DNA of 64,000 nt, from assembly GCF_027257935.1 (NCBI RefSeq), contig NZ_JANZKW010000002.1, positions 855,722 through 919,721 of the forward strand, written 5' to 3'. The translations under genes were made by a program, and so were the position numbers. The notes beneath the pieces were generated by a model. The model searched no databases and had not been told where the DNA came from. It was given only the letters and a program-made list of their open reading frames with translations. Positions 30,080-38,987 of the stretch are shown here, piece after piece; within the stretch, counting starts at the first letter, position 1; every line of letters begins with the position of its first letter. This DNA comes from Chitinimonas sp. BJYL2 (GTDB taxonomy: Bacteria; Pseudomonadota; Gammaproteobacteria; Burkholderiales; Chitinimonadaceae).

Positions 30080-31111
30080 TCAGTCCACCGAGACGGCGGC
30101 CGGCACGACGTGGTCGGCCATGATGTCAGTAATCTTGTGCAGTACGCCGGAACGTGCCTCTTCCAGCGCCTGTTCCAGCGCGCAGTAGAACGCGTAGCTG
30201 TCGGCGCTGCCGTGGCTCTTGACCACGATGCCGCGCAGCCCCACCAGACTGGCACCGTTGAAACGGCGTGGGTCCACGCGCTTGCGGAAGCTCAGCAGCA
30301 CAGGCATGGCCACCACGGCGATCAGCTTGCGCCACCAGCTCTTGGAAAATTCCTCCTTGAGGAACTGGGCCATCATCTTGGCAATACCCTCCGATGCCTT
30401 CAGCGCCACATTGCCGGTAAAGCCATCGCAGACGATCACATCGACCGTGCCCTTGTAGATATCGTTGCCTTCGACATTGCCGTGAAAATTGAGCTTGGAT
30501 GCGCGCAGCAGCTCGGCCGCCGCCTTCACGGACTCATTACCCTTGATGTCCTCGGAACCGATATTGAGCAGGCCAACACTAGGGCGCTCACTATGGTTCA
30601 GCGCACCGAAGAGCGTGGAACCCATTACTGCAAACTGATACAGCTGCTCAGGCGTGCAGTCGATATTCGCACCCAGATCCAGCACGCAGCTCACTCCGCG
30701 CATATTGGGGAGCAGCTTGGCGATGGCGGGACGATCAATGCCCGGCAGGGTTTTGAGCACAAAACGGGCGGTGGCCATCAGTGCGCCGGTGTTGCCGGCC
30801 GACACGCAGGCATGCGCCTCGCCCGACTTGACCAGGTTGATGGCAACCCGCATCGATGAGTCTTTTTTGTTCTTGAGTGCGGATTGTGGCGCCTCGTCCA
30901 TGGCCACCACCTCGGTCGCCGCATGAACACGCAGTCGCGGGCCGGTGCGCGCATGGCGCGCCTTGAGTTCAGCCTCGATGGCGTCCTGCACACCCACCAG
31001 TACCACATTCACATCCGGATGCGCTTTCATGAAGCGCAGCGCCGCGGGTACGGTCACGTGGACACCGTGATCGCCACCCATGGCATCGATTGAAACGGTA
31101 ATTTCTTCCAT
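30080..31111 (-). CDS. plsX: Phosphate acyltransferase PlsX
   Basis: A 343-residue PlsX, opening with [12 protein letters not shown] and containing [13 protein letters not shown] and [11 protein letters not shown], all typical. It makes acyl-phosphate from acyl-ACP for phospholipid synthesis. It lies in the conserved rpmF-plsX-fabH order, but a strong terminator stands between it and rpmF, so it may depend on read-through or its own promoter. Confidence 0.96.
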   Translation of the reverse strand: MEEITVSIDAMGGDHGVHVTVPAALRFMKAHPDVNVVLVGVQDAIEAELKARHARTGPRLRVHAATEVVAMDEAPQSALKNKKDSSMRVAINLVKSGEAHACVSAGNTGALMATARFVLKTLPGIDRPAIAKLLPNMRGVSCVLDLGANIDCTPEQLYQFAVMGSTLFGALNHSERPSVGLLNIGSEDIKGNESVKAAAELLRASKLNFHGNVEGNDIYKGTVDVIVCDGFTGNVALKASEGIAKMMAQFLKEEFSKSWWRKLIAVVAMPVLLSFRKRVDPRRFNGASLVGLRGIVVKSHGSADSYAFYCALEQALEEARSGVLHKITDIMADHVVPAAVSVD

Positions 31112-31160
31112 CAGCTTCTATCGTCCGCAGGGCGGCAAACCGCCCCAAGCGCTAGCTCGA

Positions 31161-31193
31161 AAAGAAAAAGGCGCACTCCGGGAGTGCGCCTTT
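31161..31193 (-). terminator. Rho-independent terminator between rpmF and plsX
   Basis: AAAGGCGCACTCC and GGAGTGCGCCTTT form a 13-bp stem with a single central base. On the minus strand the next bases are TT then CTTTT, a good U tract. It lies inside the otherwise conserved yceD-rpmF-plsX-fab order. Confidence 0.85.
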
Positions 31194-31219
31194 CGGGTCT
31201 TACCAAGCACAAGGAGCAA

Positions 31220-31399
31220 TCACTCGCCCTTGGCCTTGACCACGCGACGGCCACGGTAGAAACCGTTCGGGCTGATGTGGTGACGCAGGTGAGCCTCACC
31301 GGTGCTCGGCTCAACAGCCAGCGCAGGTGCGGTCAGAAAGTCGTGGGCGCGATGCATGCCGCGCTTCGACGGGGACTTTTTGTTCTGTTGAACGGCCAT
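31220..31399 (-). CDS. rpmF: 50S ribosomal protein L32
   Basis: A 59-residue basic protein, [20 protein letters not shown] at its start and [18 protein letters not shown] at its end, typical of bacterial L32 of the zinc-less, Cys-free form. It is a structural component of the large ribosomal subunit. It follows yceD by 37 bp and precedes plsX, the usual order. Confidence 0.97.
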   Translation of the reverse strand: MAVQQNKKSPSKRGMHRAHDFLTAPALAVEPSTGEAHLRHHISPNGFYRGRRVVKAKGE

Positions 31400-31436
31400 G
31401 GTCTTACTCCTGAATCAAACTCGTAATGTCAAAAAC

Positions 31437-31952
31437 TTACTGCTCACCGCGCTTCAACTTGCCTTTGAGCTCCGCCAGCACGGCAAACGGGTTCGGCCTT
31501 TGTGATGGCGCTTCTTCCACCACATCCATCGCTGCTTCGGCGGCACAGGCATCGTGCAAGGCCACATAAGGCAACGACAGCAAAATCTCGTCCTCGATCA
31601 GGTTCTGCAGATCGAAATCCCGATCAAACATCAACCCTTCCAGCTCATCCTCTTCGGCTTCGGCCGTTTCGAGCTTGGCCTCATCACCAAACAGCGTGAA
31701 ACGCGCCGTCACATCCAGCTCGAAATCCATCGGCTTGAGACAGCGATGGCAGCGCAGCTGCAATTCACCCCCCAGCGCCAGATCCAGCACGGGCCGCTTG
31801 TAGTGATCCATGCTGCCTGCCAGCGCGTAATGCACCGCAGAACCGCTGATCACATCGGCCTGCACACGCTCAAGCTTGCTCAGCGGTAACTCACCGCGTC
31901 GCGACTTGCCTTGGCGGGCAAACTCACCGTTATCGAAGATAAGGTCGGACAT
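31437..31952 (-). CDS. yceD: YceD/DUF177 family protein (23S rRNA accumulation)
   Basis: A 171-residue acidic protein of the YceD/DUF177 family, with the characteristic LQLRCHRCLKPMDFELD and the acidic stretch EAEEDELEGLMFDRDFDL. The ATG at 31952 begins MSDLIFDNGEFARQ; the frame is open to 31991. In E. coli YceD is linked to 23S rRNA accumulation, and the yceD-rpmF pair is widely conserved. The divergent neighbour is maf/yceF, as in E. coli. Confidence 0.93.
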   Translation of the reverse strand: MSDLIFDNGEFARQGKSRRGELPLSKLERVQADVISGSAVHYALAGSMDHYKRPVLDLALGGELQLRCHRCLKPMDFELDVTARFTLFGDEAKLETAEAEEDELEGLMFDRDFDLQNLIEDEILLSLPYVALHDACAAEAAMDVVEEAPSQRPNPFAVLAELKGKLKRGEQ

Positions 31953-32050
31953 AAACGGCGGATGATATACTCCAAGCCGCTGCAACGTCAAAGAGATTAT
32001 GGCTTTTCAATGCGTTGCAAACGCCTGATTGTACAGACTTCCTCCTGCCC

Positions 32051-32629
32051 ATGACCCAGTTGATCCTCGGTTCCACCTCCCGCTATCGCCGCGAGCTACT
32101 TGCCCGCCTTGGCGTGCCCTTTGATGTTGCCGCGCCTGACTGCGACGAAACACCGCTCGCCGGCGAGAGCGCTGCCGACACCGCCACACGCTTGGCTCGA
32201 CTCAAGGCTCAGTCGCTAGCGGCGCGTTATCCAGATGCACTGATCATCGGCTCCGATCAGGTCGCCCTGCTCAATGGCCAGCAACTCGGCAAGCCCGGTA
32301 ATTTCGAGCGCGCGTTTGCGCAGCTCAGTGCCATGCGTGGCCAGACCATCGTCTTCCACACCGCGCTGGCCCTGCACAACGCCCGCACCGGCAACACCCG
32401 AGAGGCCATCGTGCCTTGGGAAGTCACCATGCGCGACTATAGCGATGCGGAGATCCGTGCTTATCTAGAACGCGAACAGCCTTATGACTGCGCCGGCAGC
32501 GCCAAGACCGAAGGCTTGGGCGTAGCCATGATTGCCGACATGCGCGGCAGCGACCCAGCCGCCATCATCGGCCTGCCACTGATTGCGCTATGCCGACTGC
32601 TGCGTGAAGAAGGCTTCCCGCTGCTATGA
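32051..32629 (+). CDS. yceF: Maf-family nucleotide pyrophosphatase YceF
   Basis: A 192-residue Maf protein. It opens LILGSTSRYRRELLARLG and carries the active-site regions CDETP, IIGSDQVA and QLGKPG, then EPYDCAGSAKTEGLG near the C terminus. The YceF subgroup hydrolyses modified nucleotides such as 7-methyl-GTP. The ATG at 32051 is chosen over the open frame from 32015. Its stop overlaps the next gene by 4 bp. Confidence 0.94.
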   Translation: MTQLILGSTSRYRRELLARLGVPFDVAAPDCDETPLAGESAADTATRLARLKAQSLAARYPDALIIGSDQVALLNGQQLGKPGNFERAFAQLSAMRGQTIVFHTALALHNARTGNTREAIVPWEVTMRDYSDAEIRAYLEREQPYDCAGSAKTEGLGVAMIADMRGSDPAAIIGLPLIALCRLLREEGFPLL

Positions 32630-33342
32630 GTATTGGCACGCTCTATCTTGTTCCCGCGCCGCTGGGCGAAGGCTCGCTCGATAGCGTGCTGCCTGCCGAT
32701 GTGCGCGCCATCGCCAATCGCATCGACCATTGGGTCGTGGAGAATGCCAAAACGGCACGCCGCTTCCTCAAGCTCTACGGCCCCGAGCGCACCATCGCCA
32801 GCCTGACGATGGCCACGCTGAACGAACACACCGAGGCACGCGAAGTCAACGCCTTGCTGGCCCCGCTACTGGCCGGCCACGATGTAGGCGTGCTGTCCGA
32901 GGCCGGCTGCCCCGGCATTGCCGACCCCGGCGCGGACCTGGTGCGGCTTGCTCACGCCAAGGGCATCCGCGTGGTGCCGCTGGTGGGTCCATCGTCGATT
33001 CTGCTGGCCTTGATGGCGGCAGGGGCCAGCGGCCAGCGTTTCCGCTTTCATGGCTATCTGCCGGTTGATGCCGGCCCGCGCACCGAGCGGCTGCGTGAAC
33101 TGGAGCGCGATTCCGCCAAGCTGGATGAAGCCCAGCTCTTCATCGAAACGCCCTATCGCAACGATGCGCTGATCGACGCGATTGCCCAGACCTGCCGCCC
33201 GCAAACCATGCTTACCGTGGCGCGCGACGTCACCACGGCCGACGAACTGATCGCTTCCAAGCCACTATCACGCTGGAAAAACGAACCCCGGCCCGAGCTG
33301 CACAAGCGCCCGGCCATGTTTGTGCTGTACGCAGGTAAATAG
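32626..33342 (+). CDS. SAM-dependent methyltransferase, RsmI/tetrapyrrole-methylase fold
   Basis: A 238-residue protein with GTLYLVPAPLGEGSLDSVLP, LSEAGCPGIADPGADLVRLA and LVGPSSILLALMAAGASGQ, the pattern of the RsmI (16S rRNA C1402 2'-O-methyltransferase) family. It is shorter than RsmI at about 285 residues and lacks its C-terminal domain; such short paralogues are common beside maf in betaproteobacteria. The substrate is therefore uncertain. Translation is coupled to yceF by an ATGA overlap. Confidence 0.88.
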   Translation: MSIGTLYLVPAPLGEGSLDSVLPADVRAIANRIDHWVVENAKTARRFLKLYGPERTIASLTMATLNEHTEAREVNALLAPLLAGHDVGVLSEAGCPGIADPGADLVRLAHAKGIRVVPLVGPSSILLALMAAGASGQRFRFHGYLPVDAGPRTERLRELERDSAKLDEAQLFIETPYRNDALIDAIAQTCRPQTMLTVARDVTTADELIASKPLSRWKNEPRPELHKRPAMFVLYAGK

Positions 33343-33404
33343 CCGCAAGCCCGCCACCCCGCGTGGCGACTAGAATGCACTGATTCCCGAGTCTGAAGTC
33401 CACC

Positions 33405-35018
33405 ATGAAAATTGCGGTCGCCCAGTTCAACGCCACCGTCGGCGATCTCGCCGGCAATACCGATCAGATCATTGCGCTGATCACCGATGCACGCGCCAAC
33501 GGCGCCGATGTCCTGCTCGTGCCCGAGCTGTCGATCACCGGCTACCCGCCCGAAGACCTGCTGCTGCGCCCCAGCTTCTACGCCGCCTGCAACGAACAGC
33601 TTGACCGGCTGCTGGATGTAGCCGACGACGTGACGCTGATCGTCGGCCACCCGCTGATGCTGGGTGCCGAGCGCTTTAACGCCATCACCGTAATGCGCGA
33701 TGGTCACATCCTCGGCCGCGGTCAGAAGCTGGTCTTGCCCAATAACGAAGTCTTCGACGAATGCCGCTACTTCACGCCCGGCGTCACGCCCTGCGTGTAC
33801 ACCCAGCGCAATCACGATGGCAGCGAGGTGCAGGTAGGCGTGCTGATTTGTGAGGACATCTGGCATGTGGAGCCCGCATCCGAAGCCGCCGACATGGGCG
33901 CGGAAATCCTCCTGGTGCCCAATGCCTCGCCATATCACGTGGGCAAGGAAGGCGTGCGCCAGCAGATCGTGCGGCAGCGGGTCGAAGAAACCGGCTTGCC
34001 CATCGTGTATGGCAACTGGGTAGGCGGCCAGGATGAGCTGGTATTCGACGGCGCGAGCTTTGCACTCAACAAAGCCGGCGAACTCGTCGCCCAGCTGCCC
34101 GCGTTTGAAACCGCCACCGCCTATCTCGACTACCTCGATGGCGATCTGCAAGCTGGCGAGATCGCCGTGCAACCCGATACCGAAGCCGCCGTTTACAAGG
34201 CACTGGTTGTGGCCACGCGCGATTACATCGTCAAGAACGGCTTTCCCGGTGCGATCATCGGTCTCTCGGGCGGTATTGATTCGGCGTTGACGCTGGCGAT
34301 TGCGGTCGATGCCTTGGGCGCCGACAAAGTCCGCGCGGTGATGATGCCCTCTCGTTACACCGCACAGATCAGCCTCGACGATTCGCGCGAGATGATCCGC
34401 TGCCTGGGCGTGCAATACGACGAACTCAGCATCGAGCCGATGTACGAAGCCTTCAGCGCCACGCTGGCCCCGCAGTTTGCTGGCCTGCCGGTGGATGCGA
34501 CTGAGGAGAACCTGCAATCGCGCATCCGCGGCGTGATCCTGATGGCGCTGTCCAACAAAACCGGCCGACTGGTGCTGACCACGGGCAACAAATCCGAGAT
34601 GACTACCGGTTACGCCACGCTCTATGGCGATATGGCCGGCGGTTATGCGGTGCTCAAGGACATTGCCAAAACCTTGGTCTACCGGCTCTCGCACTACCGC
34701 AATACGGTGTCAGATGTGATTCCCGAGCGCATCATCACGCGCCCGCCCTCGGCCGAGCTGCGCGAGGATCAGGTCGACCAGGACAGCTTGCCGCCCTACG
34801 ATGTTCTCGATGCGATCATGGAACGCTACGTCGAGCGCAATGAATCGATGGCCGACATCATCCGCGCCGGCTTCGATGAAAAAGACGTGCTGCGCGTGGT
34901 GAAGCTGCTCAAGATCAACGAATACAAGCGCCGCCAGGCGGCAGTCGGCGCGCGCATCACACCACGCGGTTTCGGCCGCGACTGGCGCTACCCCATCACC
35001 AACAAATTCCTGCGCTGA
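33405..35018 (+). CDS. nadE: Glutamine-dependent NAD+ synthetase
   Basis: A 537-residue two-domain enzyme. The N-terminal nitrilase-type glutaminase (about 1-250) has the triad Glu41 (VPELSITGY), Lys108 and Cys149 (LICEDIW). The C-terminal synthetase (about 265-537) has the ATP pyrophosphatase loop SGGIDS at 288-293 and TTGNKSEMTTGY. It amidates nicotinate adenine dinucleotide to NAD+ using glutamine. It follows the methyltransferase and is 9 bp before the hydratase. Confidence 0.97.
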   Translation: MKIAVAQFNATVGDLAGNTDQIIALITDARANGADVLLVPELSITGYPPEDLLLRPSFYAACNEQLDRLLDVADDVTLIVGHPLMLGAERFNAITVMRDGHILGRGQKLVLPNNEVFDECRYFTPGVTPCVYTQRNHDGSEVQVGVLICEDIWHVEPASEAADMGAEILLVPNASPYHVGKEGVRQQIVRQRVEETGLPIVYGNWVGGQDELVFDGASFALNKAGELVAQLPAFETATAYLDYLDGDLQAGEIAVQPDTEAAVYKALVVATRDYIVKNGFPGAIIGLSGGIDSALTLAIAVDALGADKVRAVMMPSRYTAQISLDDSREMIRCLGVQYDELSIEPMYEAFSATLAPQFAGLPVDATEENLQSRIRGVILMALSNKTGRLVLTTGNKSEMTTGYATLYGDMAGGYAVLKDIAKTLVYRLSHYRNTVSDVIPERIITRPPSAELREDQVDQDSLPPYDVLDAIMERYVERNESMADIIRAGFDEKDVLRVVKLLKINEYKRRQAAVGARITPRGFGRDWRYPITNKFLR

Positions 35019-35027
35019 AAGCCCCGC

Positions 35028-35795
35028 ATGCCCCTGTCGCCTGCCGCCGTACTCGAAGCCGCCCAATTGCTGACGGCGCGCCACCAGACAGGTGAGCAAG
35101 GCCCGCTGCTACCCGACCATTGCCGCCCCACCGACATCGCCGACGCACTGGCGATCCAGCGTGCGGTGGCCGATGTACTGGGTGACACCATCGGCGGCTA
35201 CAAATGCGGCATGCCGGCGGCCGACAAGCTGATCATCGCGCCCATCTACACCCGCACCATACACCGCCAATCGCCCTGCCCCGTCTGGGCGCGTAAGGGC
35301 AGCCTGCGTATCGAACCTGAGCTCGCTTTCGTGCTGGGCGCCGATCTGCCACCACGCAATGCGCCCTACACCGCGACGGATGTGGATGCCGCCATCGCCA
35401 GCACACATCTGGCGCTGGAGCTGATCGACAACCGCTACGACGATACCGCCATCGTGGATTACCTCGATAAGCTGGCCGATGGGCTCGTCAACCAGGGTTT
35501 GCTGCTGGGCCCGAAGATCGACAACCGCATCGGTCAATCACTGGAGCAGGTCGCCGTTACCCTGCAAAGCGGTCATGCCGCACAGGCCTTTGCAGGCCAG
35601 CACCCCGCCGGGTTGCCACGTGCGCCGCTTTACTGGCTGGCGGAGCATTTGCGCAGCGCCGGTATCGGCCTCAAGGCGGGCCAGGCCGTCATCACCGGGT
35701 CTTATGCGGGTGCGCCCACGGTATGCGCCACGGCGTCCTTGCGGGTGCAGTTTGGTGACATTGGCGAGATCAGCGTCCACTTCGCGCAGCGCTGA
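35028..35795 (+). CDS. 2-keto-4-pentenoate hydratase-like protein
   Basis: A 255-residue member of the fumarylacetoacetase-like/MhpD hydratase-decarboxylase superfamily. Visible motifs are GGYKCGMPAADKLIIAP, IEPELAFVLGADLP and IELIDNRYDD-like metal-binding acidic residues (ELIDNRYDD), then AGQAVITGSYAG. The exact substrate is unknown; no aromatic degradation genes are nearby. It closes the plus-strand block at a strong terminator. Confidence 0.85.
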   Translation: MPLSPAAVLEAAQLLTARHQTGEQGPLLPDHCRPTDIADALAIQRAVADVLGDTIGGYKCGMPAADKLIIAPIYTRTIHRQSPCPVWARKGSLRIEPELAFVLGADLPPRNAPYTATDVDAAIASTHLALELIDNRYDDTAIVDYLDKLADGLVNQGLLLGPKIDNRIGQSLEQVAVTLQSGHAAQAFAGQHPAGLPRAPLYWLAEHLRSAGIGLKAGQAVITGSYAGAPTVCATASLRVQFGDIGEISVHFAQR

Positions 35796-35818
35796 CAGCT
35801 CGCAGCCACGCCAAAAAC

Positions 35819-35851
35819 AAAAAAAGCCCTGAATCGATTCAGGGCTTTTTT
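35819..35851. terminator. Bidirectional terminator after the hydratase gene
   Basis: AAAAAGCCCTGAATC is followed immediately by its complement GATTCAGGGCTTTTT, giving a 15-bp stem bounded by A and T tracts. It marks the right end of the housekeeping block. Confidence 0.93.
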
Positions 35852-35862
35852 GTTGGGGATCC

Positions 35863-35877
35863 TGGCGGAAGCGGTGA
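35863..35877 (-). other. Possible attachment-site remnant resembling a tRNA-Ser 3' end
   Basis: TGGCGGAAGCGGTGA, read on the minus strand, ends in CGCTTCCGCCA, which resembles the acceptor 3' end of bacterial tRNA-Ser genes as I recall them. The body of a tRNA is absent. P4-type integrases usually insert at tRNA 3' ends and leave such a short repeat, and the integrase starts 166 bp away. The similarity is short and could be chance. Confidence 0.4.
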
Positions 35878-35995
35878 CAGCTTAAAGACACTTTAAAGTT
35901 CAACAAACTTAAATTATTTATCCTTAACTATCAACAACATAAGTTGGTTTTCCGTACAAAGTACAGCAATGTTCCACAGCATCAGTTAAGAGCAA

Positions 35996-36018
35996 ATGGC
36001 ATACTGGATGGCATACTG
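35996..36018. repeat. Tandem 11-bp repeat upstream of integrase
   Basis: ATGGCATACTG occurs at 35996-36006 and again at 36008-36018, with a 12-bp period, 25 bp before the integrase start. It may be an integrase or excisionase arm site, or an operator for the integrase gene. Confidence 0.6.
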
Positions 36019-36042
36019 AACCACTCGATTCATGCCTATTCC

Positions 36043-37371
36043 ATGGCCACTCTTACTGACACCAAAGCAAGAAGCATCAAGCCGGAGGACAAACCCATCG
36101 CGCATGGCGGCGTCACTGGACTTGCGCTCCATCCCGCCCCCACCAAGGGGCGTGGGAAATGGGTTCTGCGCTTTGTCAGCCCCGTCACTGGAAAGCGCAG
36201 AAATGCCGGATTGGGCACATACCCTGAGGTCAGCATTGCCGAGGCCACTCGCCAGGGTCAGCAAATGCAGGACCAAGTTAGTCGTGGCCTTGATCCGCTG
36301 GAGGAGCGCGCCAAGGTTAGCAATGCACCCAAGAAGCCCACCTTTAAGGTTGCTGCGGAGACCCTGCATCGAGAGTTGTTGCCCGGTTGGAAGAACGCCA
36401 AGCATGGTCAACAGTGGATCAACACACTGAATACCTATGCATTCAAAACGCTAGGGAACCTGGCGCTGGACCAGATTCAGCCATCGCATATCGCCGACGT
36501 CCTGCGGCCCATCTGGATTGAGAAAGCGGAAACTGCGAGTCGGCTCAAGCAACGCATTCATGCTGTGATGGCTTGGGGTTGGGCACATGGACACAGCCAA
36601 GCCAACCCAGTTGATGTCGTAGACCACTTGTTGGCGCAGCAACCCGGCAAGTCGGTCCGCACACAGCATCAACCAGCAATGCCTTGGCGGGATATTCCTG
36701 ACTTTTACAAATCGAATCTCACACTTGATGCTGACCGCTCAGTTACCAAGGCCATACTCGCTTTTGTCATCCTGACAGCTTGCCGTTCTGGCGAAGCGCG
36801 CGGCGTGACTTGGGGCGAGGTGAACCTTGAGGAAGGCATCTGGACGATCCCCGCCACACGGATGAAAGCCAAGCTGAGTCATCGCGTACCGCTGAGCTCG
36901 CAGGCGAAGGCAATACTGGCACATCAGCATGCGTTCGAATCACAGTTCAAATCGTTGTCTGCCGACGATTTGGTGTTCCCCTCGCCGCGTAAAGGGATCG
37001 AGCTATCAGACATGGTACTCACTAGCTACTTGCGGCGCATGGAGGCTAAAAGCGATGTACCCGGCAGAGTCGCCACAGCTCACGGCTTCCGGTCCTCGTT
37101 CCGTGACTGGTGTAGTGAACAAGGCTATGCACGAGACTTGGCTGAGCGCGCGCTGGCGCATGTGGTGCAGAACAAGGTGGAAGCCGCGTATCACCGCACT
37201 GACTTGCTTGAGCAGCGTCGTCCAATGATGCAGGCATGGGCTGACCACGTTACTCCAGTTATTCCAGCGAGTAGTCGAAATGCCGACCAACAAACCGAAA
37301 TTCTGAACGGCAACCTAGATAACTCGGTTGCCGTTCAGAATCGGGGAGGAAGTTCGGCACAAAACAAATAA
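36043..37371 (+). CDS. P4-type tyrosine integrase
   Basis: A 442-residue integrase with an N-terminal DUF4102 arm-binding domain (about 1-90), a SAM-like core-binding domain (about 100-195) and a catalytic domain (about 215-400). The active-site residues are Arg248 (TACRSGEARG), His347 and Arg350 (HGFRSSFRDW), His373 and the nucleophile Tyr383 (AAYHRTD). The ATG at 36043 is chosen; the frame is open to 35944. Nothing in the sequence suggests inactivation. It marks the start of an accessory region. Confidence 0.94.
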   Translation: MATLTDTKARSIKPEDKPIAHGGVTGLALHPAPTKGRGKWVLRFVSPVTGKRRNAGLGTYPEVSIAEATRQGQQMQDQVSRGLDPLEERAKVSNAPKKPTFKVAAETLHRELLPGWKNAKHGQQWINTLNTYAFKTLGNLALDQIQPSHIADVLRPIWIEKAETASRLKQRIHAVMAWGWAHGHSQANPVDVVDHLLAQQPGKSVRTQHQPAMPWRDIPDFYKSNLTLDADRSVTKAILAFVILTACRSGEARGVTWGEVNLEEGIWTIPATRMKAKLSHRVPLSSQAKAILAHQHAFESQFKSLSADDLVFPSPRKGIELSDMVLTSYLRRMEAKSDVPGRVATAHGFRSSFRDWCSEQGYARDLAERALAHVVQNKVEAAYHRTDLLEQRRPMMQAWADHVTPVIPASSRNADQQTEILNGNLDNSVAVQNRGGSSAQNK

Positions 37372-37423
37372 AGCGCCAGTACACCATCCTCCAGTAAAAT
37401 ATTCGCCTTGAAGGGATGCAAGA

Positions 37424-37906
37424 ATGACCATTTACACCATAGGCTACGAAGGATTAGACATCGACTCGTTCGTGTCGCTGCTCGTGGAGCACAACATCGA
37501 AACCGTTGTTGATATCCGCGAGTTGCCTCTGTCACGCAAGCCCGGGTTTTCGAAGAAGGCGCTGTCCAGCATTCTAAATCTTTCCGGCCTTGAGTATGTC
37601 CATATGGTCGACTTGGGCTGCCCAAAGCTGGTGCGCGACCGCTACCGTGAAAACGGCAACTGGAAGCACTACACGGAAGGCTTTCTGAAGCACCTCAAGA
37701 CTCAAGAGTCTGCCATCGCCGAACTTTCAGAGCTGTCGGAATCGTCGAGCTGCGCACTGCTGTGCTACGAGGCCGACTTCAACCTCTGCCACCGCTCTAT
37801 GGTTGCCAATGCCGTGCGCGCGTACAGAGGTGCGGACGTCGAGCACATCAAAGCTACAGGCGCTAGAACAGCGAGACCTGCCTTACCTCGACTGGCTTTC
37901 GCTTAG
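37424..37906 (+). CDS. DUF488 family protein
   Basis: A 160-residue DUF488 protein. It begins MTIYTIGYEGLDIDSFVSLL, has VVDIRELPLSRKPGF, and ends with the family motif LLCYEADFNLCHRSMVANAV, whose conserved Cys and His-Arg may form an active or metal site. Start supported by GAAGGGA upstream. The biochemical role of the family is unknown. Its 3' end overlaps by 44 bp the convergent gene at 37863-38693, so the two form a tight convergent pair next to the integrase. Confidence 0.9.
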   Translation: MTIYTIGYEGLDIDSFVSLLVEHNIETVVDIRELPLSRKPGFSKKALSSILNLSGLEYVHMVDLGCPKLVRDRYRENGNWKHYTEGFLKHLKTQESAIAELSELSESSSCALLCYEADFNLCHRSMVANAVRAYRGADVEHIKATGARTARPALPRLAFA

Positions 37907-38693
37907 GCGGGTAAATCAGACTGATGATCAGCCACTGGTCTTGGAATCGGTGCTGGTTGCCCATCAGAAACATCAAGTCCTTTCCTCCTAGCTGTTCCTC
38001 CAGCTTGGCGCGGAATGGCACCTCCCAATCGACACCGTGGCTGCGGCGGCAATTCCAGTACAGCGCTCCAGCCTCCCAGTCGACGATCTTGTGCTTGTGC
38101 TCCTTCTCACCCTCCGGCGTGTCGCACACATACCGGTAGTAGAAGTCGAACGGCACCTTGCGCAAATCCCTTACCTGTCGCGTTGCCTCCGCCTCGGAGA
38201 AGAGATTACCCTGCATCTGCTCGCGCATTAGCTTCTCCTTTTCTTCCTCCGTCCAATCCTGGTTTCTGGCCTTGTTAATTTCGAGAGCAATCAGCCTCTT
38301 TGGTCGCAGCAATGCAATCGACAATCCATCGCTGAGCCGACATGATTCGATGGCATCAAAGCCGTCGAACGCCTGAATCTTATCCAGCCACTCCCATCGA
38401 CTCGCCCACCCCTTCTTTGTGTCGAGCACATCCCCGCAGGCGATCGTGTCGACGTAGAGTTTGTGGCTCTCTGGTCGGTGATCCTTATTGGCCTTCTCGA
38501 TTCGGACATCAATCCACTGCCACTTCTTGAACTGCTGACCCTCCTCGATCATTCGAAAAGGAACTGGGTACAGGCGACGCATCGAGCCATCTTGGCTAAT
38601 GCCAGCCACGCAAGACGTCTCGACATACTGGGCACTAGGCGAAGGATACGTCTTCGCCAAGATCAAAATGCGCTCCATTCGTTCCAAAACCAT
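37863..38693 (-). CDS. Hypothetical protein, dual-OB-like, with C-terminal clamp-binding-like motif
   Basis: A 276-residue protein that I do not firmly recognise. The start region, RILILAKTYPSP followed by CVAGISQDGSMRRLYPVPFR, resembles dual-OB (DuOB) domain proteins found with mobile elements. The middle is charged and contains YRYVCDTPEGEKEHKHKIVDWE. The protein ends RQVSLF, close to the QL(S/D)LF sliding-clamp-binding consensus. The start at 38693 has GAGAGGGGG a few bases upstream. A shared palindromic promoter module lies 216 bp upstream. Function unknown; association with a DUF488 gene suggests nucleic-acid work or defence. Confidence 0.8.
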   Translation of the reverse strand: MVLERMERILILAKTYPSPSAQYVETSCVAGISQDGSMRRLYPVPFRMIEEGQQFKKWQWIDVRIEKANKDHRPESHKLYVDTIACGDVLDTKKGWASRWEWLDKIQAFDGFDAIESCRLSDGLSIALLRPKRLIALEINKARNQDWTEEEKEKLMREQMQGNLFSEAEATRQVRDLRKVPFDFYYRYVCDTPEGEKEHKHKIVDWEAGALYWNCRRSHGVDWEVPFRAKLEEQLGGKDLMFLMGNQHRFQDQWLIISLIYPPKRKPVEVRQVSLF

Positions 38694-38908
38694 AGCTACC
38701 CCCTCTCTTGTACTTCTGTTGCTTTGGGCAGACCATGCGGACGCATGGCAAGAGTCTGTGCTTCGGACAAAGTCGCCACCTATCTATCCGGAAGAATCAT
38801 CGAATACAGAGTTCACTGTTCCTCACCTCAATTATTCTTGATTTACGACTACGTCATAGTTGAATGGGCTGCACAGCAGAGCAGCTTTAACGCCCTTACC
38901 AGCTTAGG

Positions 38909-38954
38909 AATCTAGCAACCCTGCATGAGTCTTGGCTTCACCCATATGGGTGAA
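38909..38954 (-). promoter_or_regulatory. Shared operator-promoter module, copy 1
   Basis: The perfect palindrome TTCACCCATATGGGTGAA (38937-38954), read on the minus strand, is followed by 22 nt beginning GCCAAG and then TAGATTCC, a -10-like element at 38909-38914 (TAGATT). The spacing and TAGATTCC are identical in copy 2. It points at the dual-OB-like gene, giving a predicted leader of about 210 nt. The leader holds a hairpin at 38733-38748. Confidence 0.65.
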
Positions 38955-38987
38955 ACCTCGAACGAAATTCGCAATGCTTTCGCACTG

